Shown here: positions 1 through 9,726 of the stretch, in pieces
How the letters are laid out: the number at the start of each line of letters is the position of its first letter
Position numbering within the stretch: position 1 is the first letter of the stretch
Assembly: GCF_000758925.1 (NCBI RefSeq)
Contig: NZ_JRNC01000039.1
Coordinates: 1 to 61,271 of the forward strand
DNA: 61,271 bases
From: Prevotella sp. S7-1-8
GTDB lineage: Bacteria > Bacteroidota > Bacteroidia > Bacteroidales > Bacteroidaceae
Reading direction: 5' to 3'
Position numbers and translations under genes: made by a program
The notes under the pieces: generated by a model
What the model was told of the DNA's origin: nothing
The model's input: only the letters and a program-made list of their open reading frames with translations
Database searches by the model: none

Positions 1-406
1 AGTTGTTTTACAGTAAAATATGGTATTGGGCAAGTAGAAAAGTCATCCTGCAAACAAAAGTTCAAAATGTGATAAACGTGTTTAAGCCCTAATCGGCTTG
101 CGTTCAAGGTCAAATGAGGCGACGATTAAAGCTCAACGGCAACGCCATTGGTGCCCAAACGGTATGTGATTGGATAGCAAACGCAGCATGACAAACAAGC
201 CACGGTATCAAATTTTGCGAGCGATTTGAAGCAAACCGTTGTTAAACAGCACAATACGAAATACGCTCATACTTCGCGTATTTGAAAAAATATAGCCCCG
301 GTTTGGAAACACGCGAGATACGAGCGCGATTTTGTAAGAGAAATTCAAAAGATTAAACCGTGGCTCGCGCAGTTGCTTCCCTGAGCAAAAAAAGGCTTAA
401 AATTGA
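1..406. repeat. Gene-free stretch with degenerate interspersed repeat copy
   Basis: No convincing reading frame is seen. About positions 88-175 contain the words AAGCCCTAA and GCCATTGGTGCCCAAA, which recur in altered form near 29937-29990 and, more weakly, near 13150-13260. Positions 260-285 hold GCGTATTT-type words also seen near 13335. This looks like an old copy of an intergenic repeat family. The boundaries are uncertain because the copies are diverged. Confidence 0.4.
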
Positions 407-1042
407 CTATTCAGCGGCTGTGCGTTTTCTTTTCAGCCACCACTTGACGGCAAAGTAGAGCGCGACGACGGCCACCAAGGCTATGATGACAATCTTGATA
501 TACTCGCCATATTCCATGATCTTGTCATTGAGTTGGTCTTCGGGCACGACGGCGTGGAGGTACCAACCGAGACCGGCGAGAATGGCATGCCAGCTGCCAG
601 CCCCTGCCGTGGTGTAGAGCAGGAATTTCCAGTAGTTCATCTTTGACAACCCGGCTGGTATGGATATGAGGTGCCTGATGCCGGGGATGAGGCGCCCGGT
701 GATGGTGGCCACCAAGCCATGGTTGTTGAAATATCGCTCGCTGTGCTCCACTTTTTGCTGGTTGAGCAGGCACATGCGCCCCCATTTGCTGTTTGCAAAC
801 CTATAGATGACTGGGCGCCCGAGATAGTAACCGGCCAAGTAGTTGATAGAAGCGCCGCAATCCGCGCCTATCGTTGCCATGAGCACGACCATCCATACGT
901 CCAGATTGCCAGCGGCGGCATGGTATGCGGCTGGAGCCACGACAAGTTCGGAGGGCACGGGGATGACCGTGCTCTCCAAGAGCATGAGAAAGAAAACCGT
1001 GCCGTAGTTGAGATTGCCAAGAAGCGATGAGAAAATATCCAT
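407..1042 (-). CDS. DedA/SNARE-associated family membrane protein
   Basis: A 211-residue polytopic inner-membrane protein of the DedA (VTT domain) family. Family members act in lipid carrier flipping or membrane homeostasis; the substrate of this one cannot be told. Visible signatures are an acidic residue followed by a Pro-rich turn in ESTVIPVPSE (residues 23-32), and the re-entrant loop motif GRLIPGIRHLISIPAG (residues 116-131) with its conserved Arg. There are several hydrophobic segments, and a basic C-terminal tail (KWWLKRKR) follows the last helix. The length is normal for the family. It stands alone: the next gene upstream, glnS, ends about 170 bp away. No perfect -7 promoter was seen, only a near match (TAATTTGCC) about 40 bases upstream. 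Confidence 0.88.
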   Translation of the reverse strand: MDIFSSLLGNLNYGTVFFLMLLESTVIPVPSELVVAPAAYHAAAGNLDVWMVVLMATIGADCGASINYLAGYYLGRPVIYRFANSKWGRMCLLNQQKVEHSERYFNNHGLVATITGRLIPGIRHLISIPAGLSKMNYWKFLLYTTAGAGSWHAILAGLGWYLHAVVPEDQLNDKIMEYGEYIKIVIIALVAVVALYFAVKWWLKRKRTAAE

Positions 1043-1210
1043 GATGAAGATGCGAAGCCGTTACAGAACTGTCAATGGCAAATTAAGATGAAAATGATAA
1101 ATGAAATGTCTATGGAAGCGCGCGCGATTGTCCGCGAAGCCTCCATGTGATAAGCCCGGCCAATACGCGGCAACGCGCCTAAGCTGGCAGCGCGCCGCCA
1201 ATCGGTCTTC

Positions 1211-2926
1211 TTACTTGTTCTTCTTGGCCCAAGTGTCTTTCAAACCTACGGTCTTGTTGAACACAGGTTTGTCATCTTGACTGTCAAAATCGGCCATGAA
1301 ATAACCCAAACGAATGAACTGCAAGTACTCGCCGGGCTTGCGCTCGGCGGCGTATCGCTCCACGTAGCAATCTCGGTTCACGCGCAGCGACTCAGGATTG
1401 AGCAATTCATGGAAGTCTCGACCATCCGCGGCGGGGTTTTCCACAAAGAACAACCTGTCGTACTCGCGAACCTCGGCCTTGACGCAATGGTCGGCGCTCA
1501 CCCAGTGGAGCGTGCCTTTCACCTTGCGGTTGGCGCCCTCAAGACCACTCTTGCTCAACGCGTCGTATTCGGCCTGAACCTCCGTGATGTTTCCGTCGGC
1601 ATCCTTGACGCATCCAGTGCATTTCACGATGTAAGCGTTCTTTAGGCGCACCTCGCGTCCCGGTGTCATGCGGAAAAACTTCTTCGGCGCGTCTTCCATA
1701 AAGTCGTCGCGCTCCATCCATAGCGTGCGCGAGAAGGTAATGGTGTGGCTGCCGGCGTCTTCCCGCTCAGGATTGTTCTCGGCCACGAGCTCCTCGGTTT
1801 GCCCCTCGGGATAGTTGGTGATGACAAGACGCACGGGGTTTAGCACCGCTGATACGCGCGTGGCCTTCTTGTTGAGGTCTTCTCTAACGGCCGCTTCCAA
1901 CAGGGCCATGTCGTTGAGGGCGTCAAACTTGGTGTATCCGATGCTCTTGATAAAGTTGCGCACCGACTCAGGCGAGTAGCCACGGCGACGCATGCCGCAC
2001 AGGGTGGGCATACGCGGGTCGTCCCATCCGTTGACAAGATGTTCCTCGACGAGCTGGTGCAGCTTGCGTTTGGACATCACGGTGTAGGTGAGATTGAGGC
2101 GGTTGAACTCGATCTGCCTGGGCCGATTGTCGCCCAATCCTTGCGCCGCCGTGCCGTCATACTCCTTGAGATAGTCGACGAACTTGTCGTAAAGTGGGCG
2201 GTGAGGCACGAACTCGAGCGTGCAGATGGAGTGTGTCACGCCCTCGAAATAGTCGCTTTGGCCATGCGCGAAATCGTACATGGGATAGCAGTGCCACGTT
2301 GTTCCGGTGCGGTGGTGTGGCGTATGGATGACGCGATAGATTACAGGGTCGCGAAAATGCATATTGGGGTTGGCCATGTCCATCTTGGCGCGCAGCACCA
2401 TTGAGCCTTCCTTGGCCTCGGCAGTGTTCATAAATTGGAATAGGCGCAAGTTCTCCTCGATGGGCCTGTCGCGATATGGACTGGCCTGTCCGGGCGTGGT
2501 GGGCGTGCCTTTCTGCTGGGCTATCTGCTCGGAGGTCTGCTCGTCCACATAGGCGCGGCCCTGCCGGATCATCCAAACGGCGAAGTCCCAAAGTTTCTGA
2601 AAATAATCAGAGGCATAGTAAATATTATTCCACTTGAACCCTAACCAAGATATATCGCTGAGGATATTTTCCACATACTCGTTGTTTTCTTTTGACGGGT
2701 TTGTATCGTCGAAACGCAGATTGCATACGCCATTATATTTCTCGGCTATCCCAAAATCTATACAAATGGCCTTGGCATGGCCTATGTGGAGATATCCGTT
2801 GGGCTCTGGGGGAAACCGGGTTTGTATGCGTCCGCCGTTTTTGCCCTCGGCCAAATCTTCCTCAACAAACTGCTCCACGAAGCTCAACCCTGTCTTTTTC
2901 TCGGTGATATTCTCTTTAGTGTCCAT
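1211..2926 (-). CDS. glnS: Glutaminyl-tRNA synthetase
   Basis: Class I aminoacyl-tRNA synthetase that charges tRNA-Gln with glutamine in the cytoplasm; 571 residues, close to the usual 550-580. The HIGH motif is in PPEPNGYLHIGHAK (about residues 39-52), the KMSKS-equivalent is VMSKRKL (residues 283-289), and the Rossmann catalytic core is followed by the C-terminal anticodon-binding beta-barrels. RFDDTNPSKE (71-80) is typical of GlnRS/GluRS. The Asn-Pro-Glu/Gly context before HIGH favours GlnRS over GluRS. The start at 2926 is supported by a promoter element 31 bases upstream. Its presence implies direct tRNA-Gln charging rather than sole dependence on GatCAB. Confidence 0.97.
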   Translation of the reverse strand: MDTKENITEKKTGLSFVEQFVEEDLAEGKNGGRIQTRFPPEPNGYLHIGHAKAICIDFGIAEKYNGVCNLRFDDTNPSKENNEYVENILSDISWLGFKWNNIYYASDYFQKLWDFAVWMIRQGRAYVDEQTSEQIAQQKGTPTTPGQASPYRDRPIEENLRLFQFMNTAEAKEGSMVLRAKMDMANPNMHFRDPVIYRVIHTPHHRTGTTWHCYPMYDFAHGQSDYFEGVTHSICTLEFVPHRPLYDKFVDYLKEYDGTAAQGLGDNRPRQIEFNRLNLTYTVMSKRKLHQLVEEHLVNGWDDPRMPTLCGMRRRGYSPESVRNFIKSIGYTKFDALNDMALLEAAVREDLNKKATRVSAVLNPVRLVITNYPEGQTEELVAENNPEREDAGSHTITFSRTLWMERDDFMEDAPKKFFRMTPGREVRLKNAYIVKCTGCVKDADGNITEVQAEYDALSKSGLEGANRKVKGTLHWVSADHCVKAEVREYDRLFFVENPAADGRDFHELLNPESLRVNRDCYVERYAAERKPGEYLQFIRLGYFMADFDSQDDKPVFNKTVGLKDTWAKKNK

Positions 2927-2956
2927 GTTTATATATTGTTACTTTTATAGTTACGT

Positions 2957-2965
2957 GCAAAGTTA
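2957..2965 (-). promoter_or_regulatory. Bacteroidota -7 promoter element of glnS
   Basis: On the minus strand the bases read TAACTTTGC, a perfect TAnnTTTGC match, 31 bases before the glnS ATG. This gives a short leader of roughly 25 nt. Confidence 0.75.
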
Positions 2966-3017
2966 GGTATTTTTCAAGAATTAATATCAGGAATGTTACA
3001 AAAGAAATACAAAAAGA

Positions 3018-3145
3018 TTTGCACTTTTCATTAAATTGTTTTAACTTTGCAATCGTTATCCTGAATACAATCTTTTTACCTTAATGAAAAGGCTAATACC
3101 TATTGAGAATAATGGCGTTCACTGTGAAGTGAGCGCCATTTTTTT
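3018..3145 (+). ncRNA. Candidate small RNA with its own promoter and terminator
   Basis: The plus strand has TTTG at 3018-3021, then 20 bases, then TAACTTTGC at 3042-3050: a good -33/-7 promoter. About 60 bases after the expected start (near 3056) lies a strong terminator hairpin. The implied transcript is about 90 nt, in the gap between the divergent side of glnS and the convergent end of mltG. A 26-codon frame (MKRLIPIENNG...) starts at 3084 but runs through the terminator stem, so I do not favour it as a gene. No Rfam family was recognised by eye. Confidence 0.5.
3111..3145 (+). terminator. Rho-independent terminator of the candidate small RNA
   Basis: AATGGCGTTCACT (3111-3123) pairs with AGTGAGCGCCATT (3128-3140) with one G-U pair and a GTGA loop, followed by a run of seven T at 3139-3145. 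The T-run is only on the plus-strand side, so the hairpin serves a plus-strand transcript, not mltG. Confidence 0.75.
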
Positions 3146-3202
3146 GTGTACGCAAATCGGATAACCGTATGGGCGTGCCACCACCCACCTCGCATGCTCA
3201 TC

Positions 3203-4255
3203 TCATTTGATGCCACGCTCGTTCAACGCGGTGGCGTAACGGCGCGCGTTGGCGATGTGCTCCTCGTAAGTTGTCGCGAAATTGTGCGTGCCGCTAAGAT
3301 CTTCTTTGGCACACATATACAGATAGTTGTGGCGCGTCATGTTCAGCACCGCGTCTATTCCTGCCACTGTTGGTATGCGGATGGGTCCCGGTGGCAATCC
3401 GGGATACCGGTAAGTGTTGTACGGACTGTCTATGTGAAGCAGCTTGTTATAGATGCGCTTGAGGTCGAACATGTGCCATGCGAACTTGATGGTAGGGTCG
3501 GCTTGAAGTGGCATGCCCTCCGGATATTTTTCGTCGCGCAGTGTCAGCCGATTGTAATACATGCCTGCCACCATGGGTTTTTCTTTGTCGTTAGCTGTCT
3601 CTTCGTCCACAATGCTGGCCAATGTGGTGACCTCTATGGGCGTGAGTTTAAGGTGTTGGGCTTTGGACAAGCGGTCTTCGTTCCAAAATTTTTTGTTCTC
3701 CTTGCTCATGTATTCCAGCAGTTGGTCCACAGATACATTCCAATACACCTCGTAAGTGTTGGGTATGAACATCGCGGCGATGGTGAGCGTGTCGTAACCC
3801 AGCTTGCGACACACCGTTGGGTCTTTTAGCGCGTGGGCAAGCTCCACACTGTCGACCATCAGTTTGCCAGCCAATTTTCCGGCCAGGTCGTTCAAGGTTC
3901 GCACGCTTGGAACTGTGAGCTTAAGGGGCTTTTGCATGCCATTTTTGAAATGGCGAAACAAAAAGAGCGTTCCTATTTTGGGCGTTATCTCATAGCGACC
4001 GGGATGCACCTTTTGTTGCAAACTGCTATGGCGAGCCAGCGTGCAGAAAGCGTGGAAACAACGCTTGTCGGCCACAGGCTCAAGTTTTGCGAGCAAGGAG
4101 TCGTAGGTGTCGTCCGAGTCAATGTAGACATAACTTGTCTCTTTCAAGCGCGAAAAGGGCGTGAAGAAGTAATAATAGCTCATTCCGGCCAGTACCATGA
4201 CGCACAACAATATTGGCACAAGGTACCGTTTCTTGATTTCTTGATTAATTTTCAT
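3203..4255 (-). CDS. mltG: Endolytic transglycosylase MltG (YceG-like)
   Basis: Inner-membrane-anchored lytic transglycosylase that cuts nascent glycan strands and so limits peptidoglycan chain length; 350 residues. A single N-terminal membrane helix spans about residues 11-30, followed by a LysM-like region and the YceG catalytic domain. Family motifs visible are FIPNTYEVYW (163-172), LASIVDEETA (212-221) and MYYNRL (232-237), then LQADPT. The catalytic Glu of the proteobacterial enzymes lies directly after the SIV triplet. Here that place is Asp217, followed by Glu218-Glu219, which may be a lineage variant. Monocistronic, with its own promoter 18 bases before the ATG. Confidence 0.92.
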   Translation of the reverse strand: MKINQEIKKRYLVPILLCVMVLAGMSYYYFFTPFSRLKETSYVYIDSDDTYDSLLAKLEPVADKRCFHAFCTLARHSSLQQKVHPGRYEITPKIGTLFLFRHFKNGMQKPLKLTVPSVRTLNDLAGKLAGKLMVDSVELAHALKDPTVCRKLGYDTLTIAAMFIPNTYEVYWNVSVDQLLEYMSKENKKFWNEDRLSKAQHLKLTPIEVTTLASIVDEETANDKEKPMVAGMYYNRLTLRDEKYPEGMPLQADPTIKFAWHMFDLKRIYNKLLHIDSPYNTYRYPGLPPGPIRIPTVAGIDAVLNMTRHNYLYMCAKEDLSGTHNFATTYEEHIANARRYATALNERGIK

Positions 4256-4272
4256 ATCCTACAAAATTCGGT

Positions 4273-4281
4273 GCAAAGATA
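4273..4281 (-). promoter_or_regulatory. -7 promoter element of mltG
   Basis: The minus strand reads TATCTTTGC, a perfect Bacteroidota -7 match, 18 bases before the mltG start codon. Confidence 0.75.
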
Positions 4282-4408
4282 CGTTTAAATAGCAAACACA
4301 GCAAGAAATTTGTGTTTTATCTTGATGACAAAAACAATATATGAATGGAATACGGTTTTGTCGCGATATAAATGGTCTACGCGAGAGCGTGGCAACATAA
4401 TGGAAATA

Positions 4409-4439
4409 CCCAGCGAAAACATGGTTGTCATTCGCTGGG
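4409..4439 (-). terminator. Hairpin downstream of the malic enzyme gene
   Basis: CCCAGCGAA (4409-4417) pairs perfectly with TTCGCTGGG (4431-4439) over a 13-base loop, 36 bases past the stop of the upstream minus-strand gene. The minus-strand side has only a short, interrupted T-run, so termination here is likely but not certain. Confidence 0.5.
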
Positions 4440-4474
4440 AATTGATGAAATATGCCTGTTTAATGGTGTGTCGA

Positions 4475-6763
4475 TTACTTTTTGCGTGTCATTTTCTCCA
4501 CATAAGCGTCTACCACAGCCACGGCAGTGACATTGACTACGCTCTGAACGGAGGCCTCGAAATCGGTGAAATGGATGGGCTTGTTCAGCCCCATCTGTAT
4601 CGGCCCGATAATCTCCACGTCGGGATCCAACGCCTGCAACAATTTGTAGCTGCCATTGGCCGAGCTCATGTTGGGGAAAACCAACGTGTTGACGTTGCGT
4701 CCTTTCAATTTGTTAAAAGGATATTTGTCGTCGCGCAGACTTTGGTCTAACGCGAAATTGACCTGCATCTCACCATCAATGGCCAAATGCGGATATTTTT
4801 CCTGCATGCGCTCAACAGCATGATGCACCGCCAAAGGCGACCCCACGCTATCGGTCCCAAAGTTGGAGTAGCTAATCATGGCAATCACGGGCTCGGTGTT
4901 GAAGAACCTGACCGTATGAGCCGAGAGCCGCGCCACGTCGTACAAGACGTTTTGGTCGGGATGCCGATTGATAAGGGTGTCGGCTAAAAAGAAGATGCCT
5001 TTCTTGGTGTTCAAGATATGCATTGTCCCGAAAGTTTCGTACGCAGGGCGTATGCCTACGACCTCCTTGGCCACCTTGATGGTATTGCTGTATTTGGTAT
5101 AGAGACCTGTAACAAAAGCGTCTGCGTCGCCCTGCTCCACCATCGACATGCCAAAATAGTTGCGTTCGTACATTTTGTCGTAGGCCTCCTCGAACGTGTA
5201 GCCTTGACGGGCGAGCCTTTCTGACAGGTGCTTGGCATAGGTGGCGCGTCGCCCTTGCTCCTTGTCGGCGCGCATGTCTATTATCTCCACGCCTGTCAAA
5301 TCTATTTTCAATCGGTTGGCGATACGGCGCAATCTGTCCGGGTTGCCTAACAGGATGGGGTAGCAAATGCCCTCTTGCCGCGCTTGCACGGCGGCTTGCA
5401 TCATCGTGGCATGGCCGCCTTCGGCAAACACCACACGTTGCGGATGCAATGCCGCGGTGGCGTGTAGCGCGCGCGTGAACTTGGTCTCCTGTCCCAACAA
5501 CTGACGCAAACGATCTTTGTAAGCAGCCCAATCGGTGATGGTTGAACGTGCCACGCCGCTCTCGATAGCCGCTCGTGCCACCGCTGATGACACCTCGGTG
5601 ATGAGCCTTGGGTCAACAGGCTTCGGTATAAAATAGTCGGGGCCAAACGTCAAGTTGTTCACGTGATAGGTTTGGTTGACAATGTCGGGTATGGGTTGCT
5701 TGGCCAAGTCGGCTATGGCATGCACGGCCGCGAGTTTCATCTCCTCATTGATGGCGCGGGCGTGGACGTCAAGCGCACCCCTGAAAATGTAGGGGAAACC
5801 AATGACATTGTTTATCTGGTTGGGATAATCGGAGCGCCCCGTGGCCATGATCACATCCGGGCGACTGGCGACGGCGTCATCGTAGCTAATCTCCGGGATG
5901 GGATTGGCGAGCGCGAAGACAATGGGCTTGTCGGCCATGGACCGCACCATGTCTTGAGTGAGAATGTTGCCTTTGGAGAGGCCCACGAACACGTCGGCTC
6001 CCTTGATGGCCTCTTCCAACGTGTGAACGTCACGGCGCGAAGTGGCAAACTCTTTCTTTTGCTCCGTGAGATTGGCCCGGTCTGAGGTGATGACGCCCTT
6101 GGAATCTAACATCACGACGTTTTCCTTGTTCACGCCCAAAGCCACATAGAGCTTCGTGCAGCTAATGGCCGCGGCGCCCGCTCCGTTCACCACAATCTTC
6201 ACTTTGGCTATATCCTTGCCGGCAACCTCCAGCGCGTTTTTCAAACCGGCGGCCGAAATGATAGCCGTGCCGTGCTGGTCGTCGTGCATGACTGGTATGT
6301 CAAGCGTCTTCCTGAGTCGTTGTTCTATATAAAAACACTCTGGCGCCTTGATATCCTCGAGGTTGATGCCTCCAAAAGACGGAGCGATACGCTCCACGGC
6401 CTCGCAAAACTTCTCGGGGTCTTGCTCGTCCACTTCTATATCAAAGACATCCACTCCACCATAAATCTTAAACAGCAAGCCCTTGCCTTCCATCACCGGC
6501 TTGCCACTCATGGCGCCGATATTGCCCAATCCCAAAACAGCCGTGCCGTTGGAAATGACGGCCACCAAGTTGCCTTTGTTGGTGTATCTGTAAGCGTCGT
6601 CAGGGTTCTGTTGTATTTCAATACAAGGATAAGCCACTCCCGGCGAGTAGGCCAAACTAAGGTCTGTCTGTGTTCTGTGAGGTTTGGTTGGCTTGACCTC
6701 GATTTTCCCGGGCCTACCCTTCTCATGGTATTCGAGGGCCGCCTCTTTTGTTATCTTTACCAT
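4475..6763 (-). CDS. maeB: NADP-dependent malic enzyme with phosphotransacetylase-like C-terminus
   Basis: A 762-residue two-domain enzyme of the MaeB type. It oxidatively decarboxylates malate to pyruvate and CO2, giving NADPH. The N-terminal part (about residues 1-425) has the malic enzyme motifs: [12 protein letters not shown] near residue 35, the [14 protein letters not shown] dinucleotide region near 70-83, and [12 protein letters not shown] near 192-203. The C-terminal part (about 430-762) is the phosphate acetyl/butyryltransferase-like domain, which in this family usually senses acetyl-CoA rather than acting as an acetyltransferase. The length is normal for the fused form. A single gene with its own promoter about 75 bases upstream and a hairpin after the stop. 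The symbol rests on architecture. Confidence 0.93.
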   Translation of the reverse strand: MVKITKEAALEYHEKGRPGKIEVKPTKPHRTQTDLSLAYSPGVAYPCIEIQQNPDDAYRYTNKGNLVAVISNGTAVLGLGNIGAMSGKPVMEGKGLLFKIYGGVDVFDIEVDEQDPEKFCEAVERIAPSFGGINLEDIKAPECFYIEQRLRKTLDIPVMHDDQHGTAIISAAGLKNALEVAGKDIAKVKIVVNGAGAAAISCTKLYVALGVNKENVVMLDSKGVITSDRANLTEQKKEFATSRRDVHTLEEAIKGADVFVGLSKGNILTQDMVRSMADKPIVFALANPIPEISYDDAVASRPDVIMATGRSDYPNQINNVIGFPYIFRGALDVHARAINEEMKLAAVHAIADLAKQPIPDIVNQTYHVNNLTFGPDYFIPKPVDPRLITEVSSAVARAAIESGVARSTITDWAAYKDRLRQLLGQETKFTRALHATAALHPQRVVFAEGGHATMMQAAVQARQEGICYPILLGNPDRLRRIANRLKIDLTGVEIIDMRADKEQGRRATYAKHLSERLARQGYTFEEAYDKMYERNYFGMSMVEQGDADAFVTGLYTKYSNTIKVAKEVVGIRPAYETFGTMHILNTKKGIFFLADTLINRHPDQNVLYDVARLSAHTVRFFNTEPVIAMISYSNFGTDSVGSPLAVHHAVERMQEKYPHLAIDGEMQVNFALDQSLRDDKYPFNKLKGRNVNTLVFPNMSSANGSYKLLQALDPDVEIIGPIQMGLNKPIHFTDFEASVQSVVNVTAVAVVDAYVEKMTRKK

Positions 6764-6837
6764 TGTACTACATTTTTAAAGTCTTCCACGCTGGTCATCC
6801 ATCAAGCGAGGGCCGCGCGTTGCTTATAAATATATGA

Positions 6838-6846
6838 ACAAAGTTA
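6838..6846 (-). promoter_or_regulatory. -7 promoter element of maeB
   Basis: The minus strand reads TAACTTTGT (TAnnTTTGY), 75 bases before the maeB ATG, leaving a leader of about 70 nt. Confidence 0.6.
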
Positions 6847-7036
6847 AAACATTTATTTATGAATAGGAAAGATTAGTGAAGGAAAATACAAGCCTTTGTA
6901 CTTTTTAAACAATCGGTTAAAAGCGCAATGGCCCACTTGTTGCCACATTGTTATCCGCACATGGCAAAACATAGCTCTATACGCTTTTTTGTTTTTTCGC
7001 GTCAGATAAAGGCCACTGCGGCAGGGAATGTCCGCG

Positions 7037-9544
7037 CTATTGGATAAACAGGCAACCTACTTGATACACCGCGGCAGACACCACCCAAGCCAAAAGCGTG
7101 GTGTAAACAGCCCCGAAGATAGCCCATTTCCACGTTCCTGTTTCCTCCTTGATGGCGGCGATGGTGGCTACGCAGGGGAAATAGAGCAGCACAAAGAGCA
7201 AGAAGCAATAAGCCGTGAGCATGGCGAGAGGTTCCACTTCGGTCTCTGTCATACCGTGCATCCTCGCCAAGTCGGTTGTGATCTGATGGCGCAACTTGTA
7301 ATATTTGTCTCTGTTGACACCGTCGGCCGCATCGGAAAAATCATCGTCGTTTACATAGAGCACGCCCAACGTGGACGCAACGATCTCTTTGGCCCCCACG
7401 CCAGCCAGAAGCCCCACGTCCAATCGCCAGTTGAAACCCTGCGCCTCGAAAACAGGCTGAATGGCCTTGCCTATCCGGCCGATGTAGCTCTGCTCCTGTT
7501 GTTGGCGAGCAGAGAGGCTGTCATCGTGTGGAAAATAGCCCAAAGCCCATACTATAACGCTGGCCACCAAGATGATGCCACCCATCTTCTTGAGGTACTG
7601 GCGACCTTTCTCCCACGTGTGCCTGAGCACAGCTTTGGTCGTGGGAAAACGGTAAGGTGGCAGCTCCATGACAAAAGGTGTGTCTTCGCCTTTCATAAAA
7701 ACGCCCGTGAACAGCTTGCTGACAACGATGGCCATGAGGATGCCCAGCATATAAAGAGACAGCATGATGAGCCATTGGAATTTCAGGGCGAAAAATGTAC
7801 CTATAATCATTATATAAATAGGTATGCGCGCCTCGCAACTCATGAGGGGCAAGATGAGCATCGTGACCAATCGCGAGCGGTAACTCTCAATGGTGCGCGT
7901 GGCCATGATGGCAGGAACATTGCAACCAAACCCCATGATGAGAGGGATGAATGATTTGCCATGCAAGCCTATCCGGTGCATGAGCTTGTCCATGATAAAC
8001 GCCGCGCGCGACATGTAGCCGGAGTCTTCCATGAACGAGATGAAAAGGTAAAGGATAAGAATTTGGGGCAAAAAAACGATAACGGCGCCCACGCCTCCAA
8101 GTATGCCATCCACAAGCATGGCTTTGACCGGACCATCTGGCAAGACCTCGCTGATCGTGCCACCAAGCCATGCCACGCCACTTTCTATCAAGTCTTTGGG
8201 ATAGGCACCAAGCGTGAACGTCACGAAAAACATTAGGCAAAGCACCGCTACGAATATAGGAAAACCTATGACTCGATGCGTCAAAATATGGTCGAGCAGA
8301 TGCGTCATCCTGTATGTATCCTCCTTGGTCCCAGTGTAATAATTGGCCTCTTTGAGCGCGCCATGTATAAAACCGTACTTGGCATCGGTAATGGTGGTTT
8401 CCAAATCTTCATTGGTTTCCTCCATGACTCGGCGAGCAGTCTTGTCTCGATGGCGAAAAATCTTGTCGGCATCTGCGAATTGACGCACATATTTCTCCAT
8501 CTCGCTGTCGCGCTCCAACAACTTGATGGCCATGTATCGAGTGGAATATCGCTCGCGCACATTAGGCTCTGCCTTGAGATGTTCTTGCAAGAACATGATG
8601 CCACGCTCTATCTCATGGCCATAATTGATGTGTATATGACGATAAGTTGGAGTTTGATCTTCCGTGCCTTCGTATGTATCAACTATCTTCCTAAAAAGTT
8701 CGTCCACGCCCTCGCCAGTCTTAAAAACGGTGGGTATCATGGGCACGCCAAACAGCTCGGAAAGCTTGCGGTGGTCTATATTGTCGCCCCTGCGCTGTGT
8801 CTCGTCAAACATGTTGAGAGCCACTACCATGCGCACGTGCATGTCAATGAGTTGGGTTGTAAGATAGAGGTTGCGCTCAAGATTGGACGAGTCGATGACA
8901 TTGATCACCACGTCTGGCATTTTCTCCACCAGCTGTTTCCTCACATAGAGTTCCTCGGGGGAGTAAGCGGAAAGTGAATAAGTGCCCGGAAGATCCACCA
9001 ACACTATGCGATAGCCCTGCCAGTTGACATACCCCTCCTTGGCATCGACCGTCACGCCAGAGTAGTTGCCCACGTTCTCATGGGCGCCTGAGACATAATT
9101 AAACAATGATGTCTTGCCGCAATTGGGGTTGCCCACCAAGGCCACGCCAATGGTGCGATGCCGCTGCATGGCAGCAGCCTCTATTTGCGCGTCGCTCAAA
9201 TGGTTGGGGGCGACACCATGCGCATGGTCTTCCATGCTAGCCTTCGGCTCCATTTCCATATCGCGCACATTGGCACTGTCAGAACTTTGAGGAGAGTGGG
9301 CTCTCAAAGCTATGGCCTCTCGTTCTGTCATCACCTCTATCATGGCAGCCTCGCTGTGTCGGAGGCTCACCTCGTAGTCCATGATTTTGTATTTGACAGG
9401 ATCTCTCAAAGGGGCGTTTAACAATACTTCAACCTTCTTTCCCTTGACAAATCCCATTTCGATGATGCGTTTACGAAAGCCACCATGACCATTCACCCTG
9501 ACTATGATACCACTTTCGCCATTGTGCAATTCTGATAATCTCAT
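7037..9544 (-). CDS. feoB: Ferrous iron transporter, FeoA-FeoB fusion
   Basis: Inner-membrane Fe(II) importer of 835 residues. FeoA (SH3-like, about residues 1-75, MRLSELHNGESG... through IEV) is fused by a linker to the FeoB G-protein domain, whose P-loop is GNPNCGKTSLFN (about 138-149) and whose G3 motif is DLPGTYSL. The C-terminal two thirds carry the Gate/Nucleoside-recognition membrane domains. The frame is open to 9586, but a perfect -7 promoter element lies inside that extension. The ATG at 9544, 21 bases after the promoter and opening exactly at the FeoA domain, is the better start. FeoA-FeoB fusions are common in Bacteroidota. The upstream gene is divergent. Iron regulation is expected for the family, but I see no clear Fur box. 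Confidence 0.95.
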   Translation of the reverse strand: MRLSELHNGESGIIVRVNGHGGFRKRIIEMGFVKGKKVEVLLNAPLRDPVKYKIMDYEVSLRHSEAAMIEVMTEREAIALRAHSPQSSDSANVRDMEMEPKASMEDHAHGVAPNHLSDAQIEAAAMQRHRTIGVALVGNPNCGKTSLFNYVSGAHENVGNYSGVTVDAKEGYVNWQGYRIVLVDLPGTYSLSAYSPEELYVRKQLVEKMPDVVINVIDSSNLERNLYLTTQLIDMHVRMVVALNMFDETQRRGDNIDHRKLSELFGVPMIPTVFKTGEGVDELFRKIVDTYEGTEDQTPTYRHIHINYGHEIERGIMFLQEHLKAEPNVRERYSTRYMAIKLLERDSEMEKYVRQFADADKIFRHRDKTARRVMEETNEDLETTITDAKYGFIHGALKEANYYTGTKEDTYRMTHLLDHILTHRVIGFPIFVAVLCLMFFVTFTLGAYPKDLIESGVAWLGGTISEVLPDGPVKAMLVDGILGGVGAVIVFLPQILILYLFISFMEDSGYMSRAAFIMDKLMHRIGLHGKSFIPLIMGFGCNVPAIMATRTIESYRSRLVTMLILPLMSCEARIPIYIMIIGTFFALKFQWLIMLSLYMLGILMAIVVSKLFTGVFMKGEDTPFVMELPPYRFPTTKAVLRHTWEKGRQYLKKMGGIILVASVIVWALGYFPHDDSLSARQQQEQSYIGRIGKAIQPVFEAQGFNWRLDVGLLAGVGAKEIVASTLGVLYVNDDDFSDAADGVNRDKYYKLRHQITTDLARMHGMTETEVEPLAMLTAYCFLLFVLLYFPCVATIAAIKEETGTWKWAIFGAVYTTLLAWVVSAAVYQVGCLFIQ

Positions 9545-9564
9545 TGAAACGTCGTTATAGTGTT

Positions 9565-9573
9565 GCAAAGATA
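9565..9573 (-). promoter_or_regulatory. -7 promoter element of feoAB
   Basis: The minus strand reads TATCTTTGC. It lies inside the longest feoB frame and therefore fixes the start at 9544. It faces away from the plus-strand promoter at 9701. Confidence 0.75.
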
Positions 9574-9700
9574 CGAAGTTTTCCAAAGATAGGCGTTAAG
9601 ACTTGCCAAGAATACCTACAAATGGTGATGCCAAGAAAGGTGAATGGAAAATATTGATGGATATTTAGATGTCCTACGGGCGCTTTACGAGAGATTTTAT

Positions 9701-9709
9701 TATCTTTGC
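9701..9709 (+). promoter_or_regulatory. -7 promoter element of the oxidoreductase operon
   Basis: TATCTTTGC is a perfect -7 match. It includes the TTG at 9706 that would otherwise start the longest frame, so the true start is the ATG at 9727. Confidence 0.75.
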
Positions 9710-9726
9710 AACAAAGTGAAAGATAT

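Noticed and set aside
3146..3829. 227-codon plus-strand frame
   Set aside because: It is antisense to mltG, with no promoter or recognisable domain.
7028..7954. 308-codon plus-strand frame
   Set aside because: It lies opposite the well-supported feoB membrane domain and shows no family motif.
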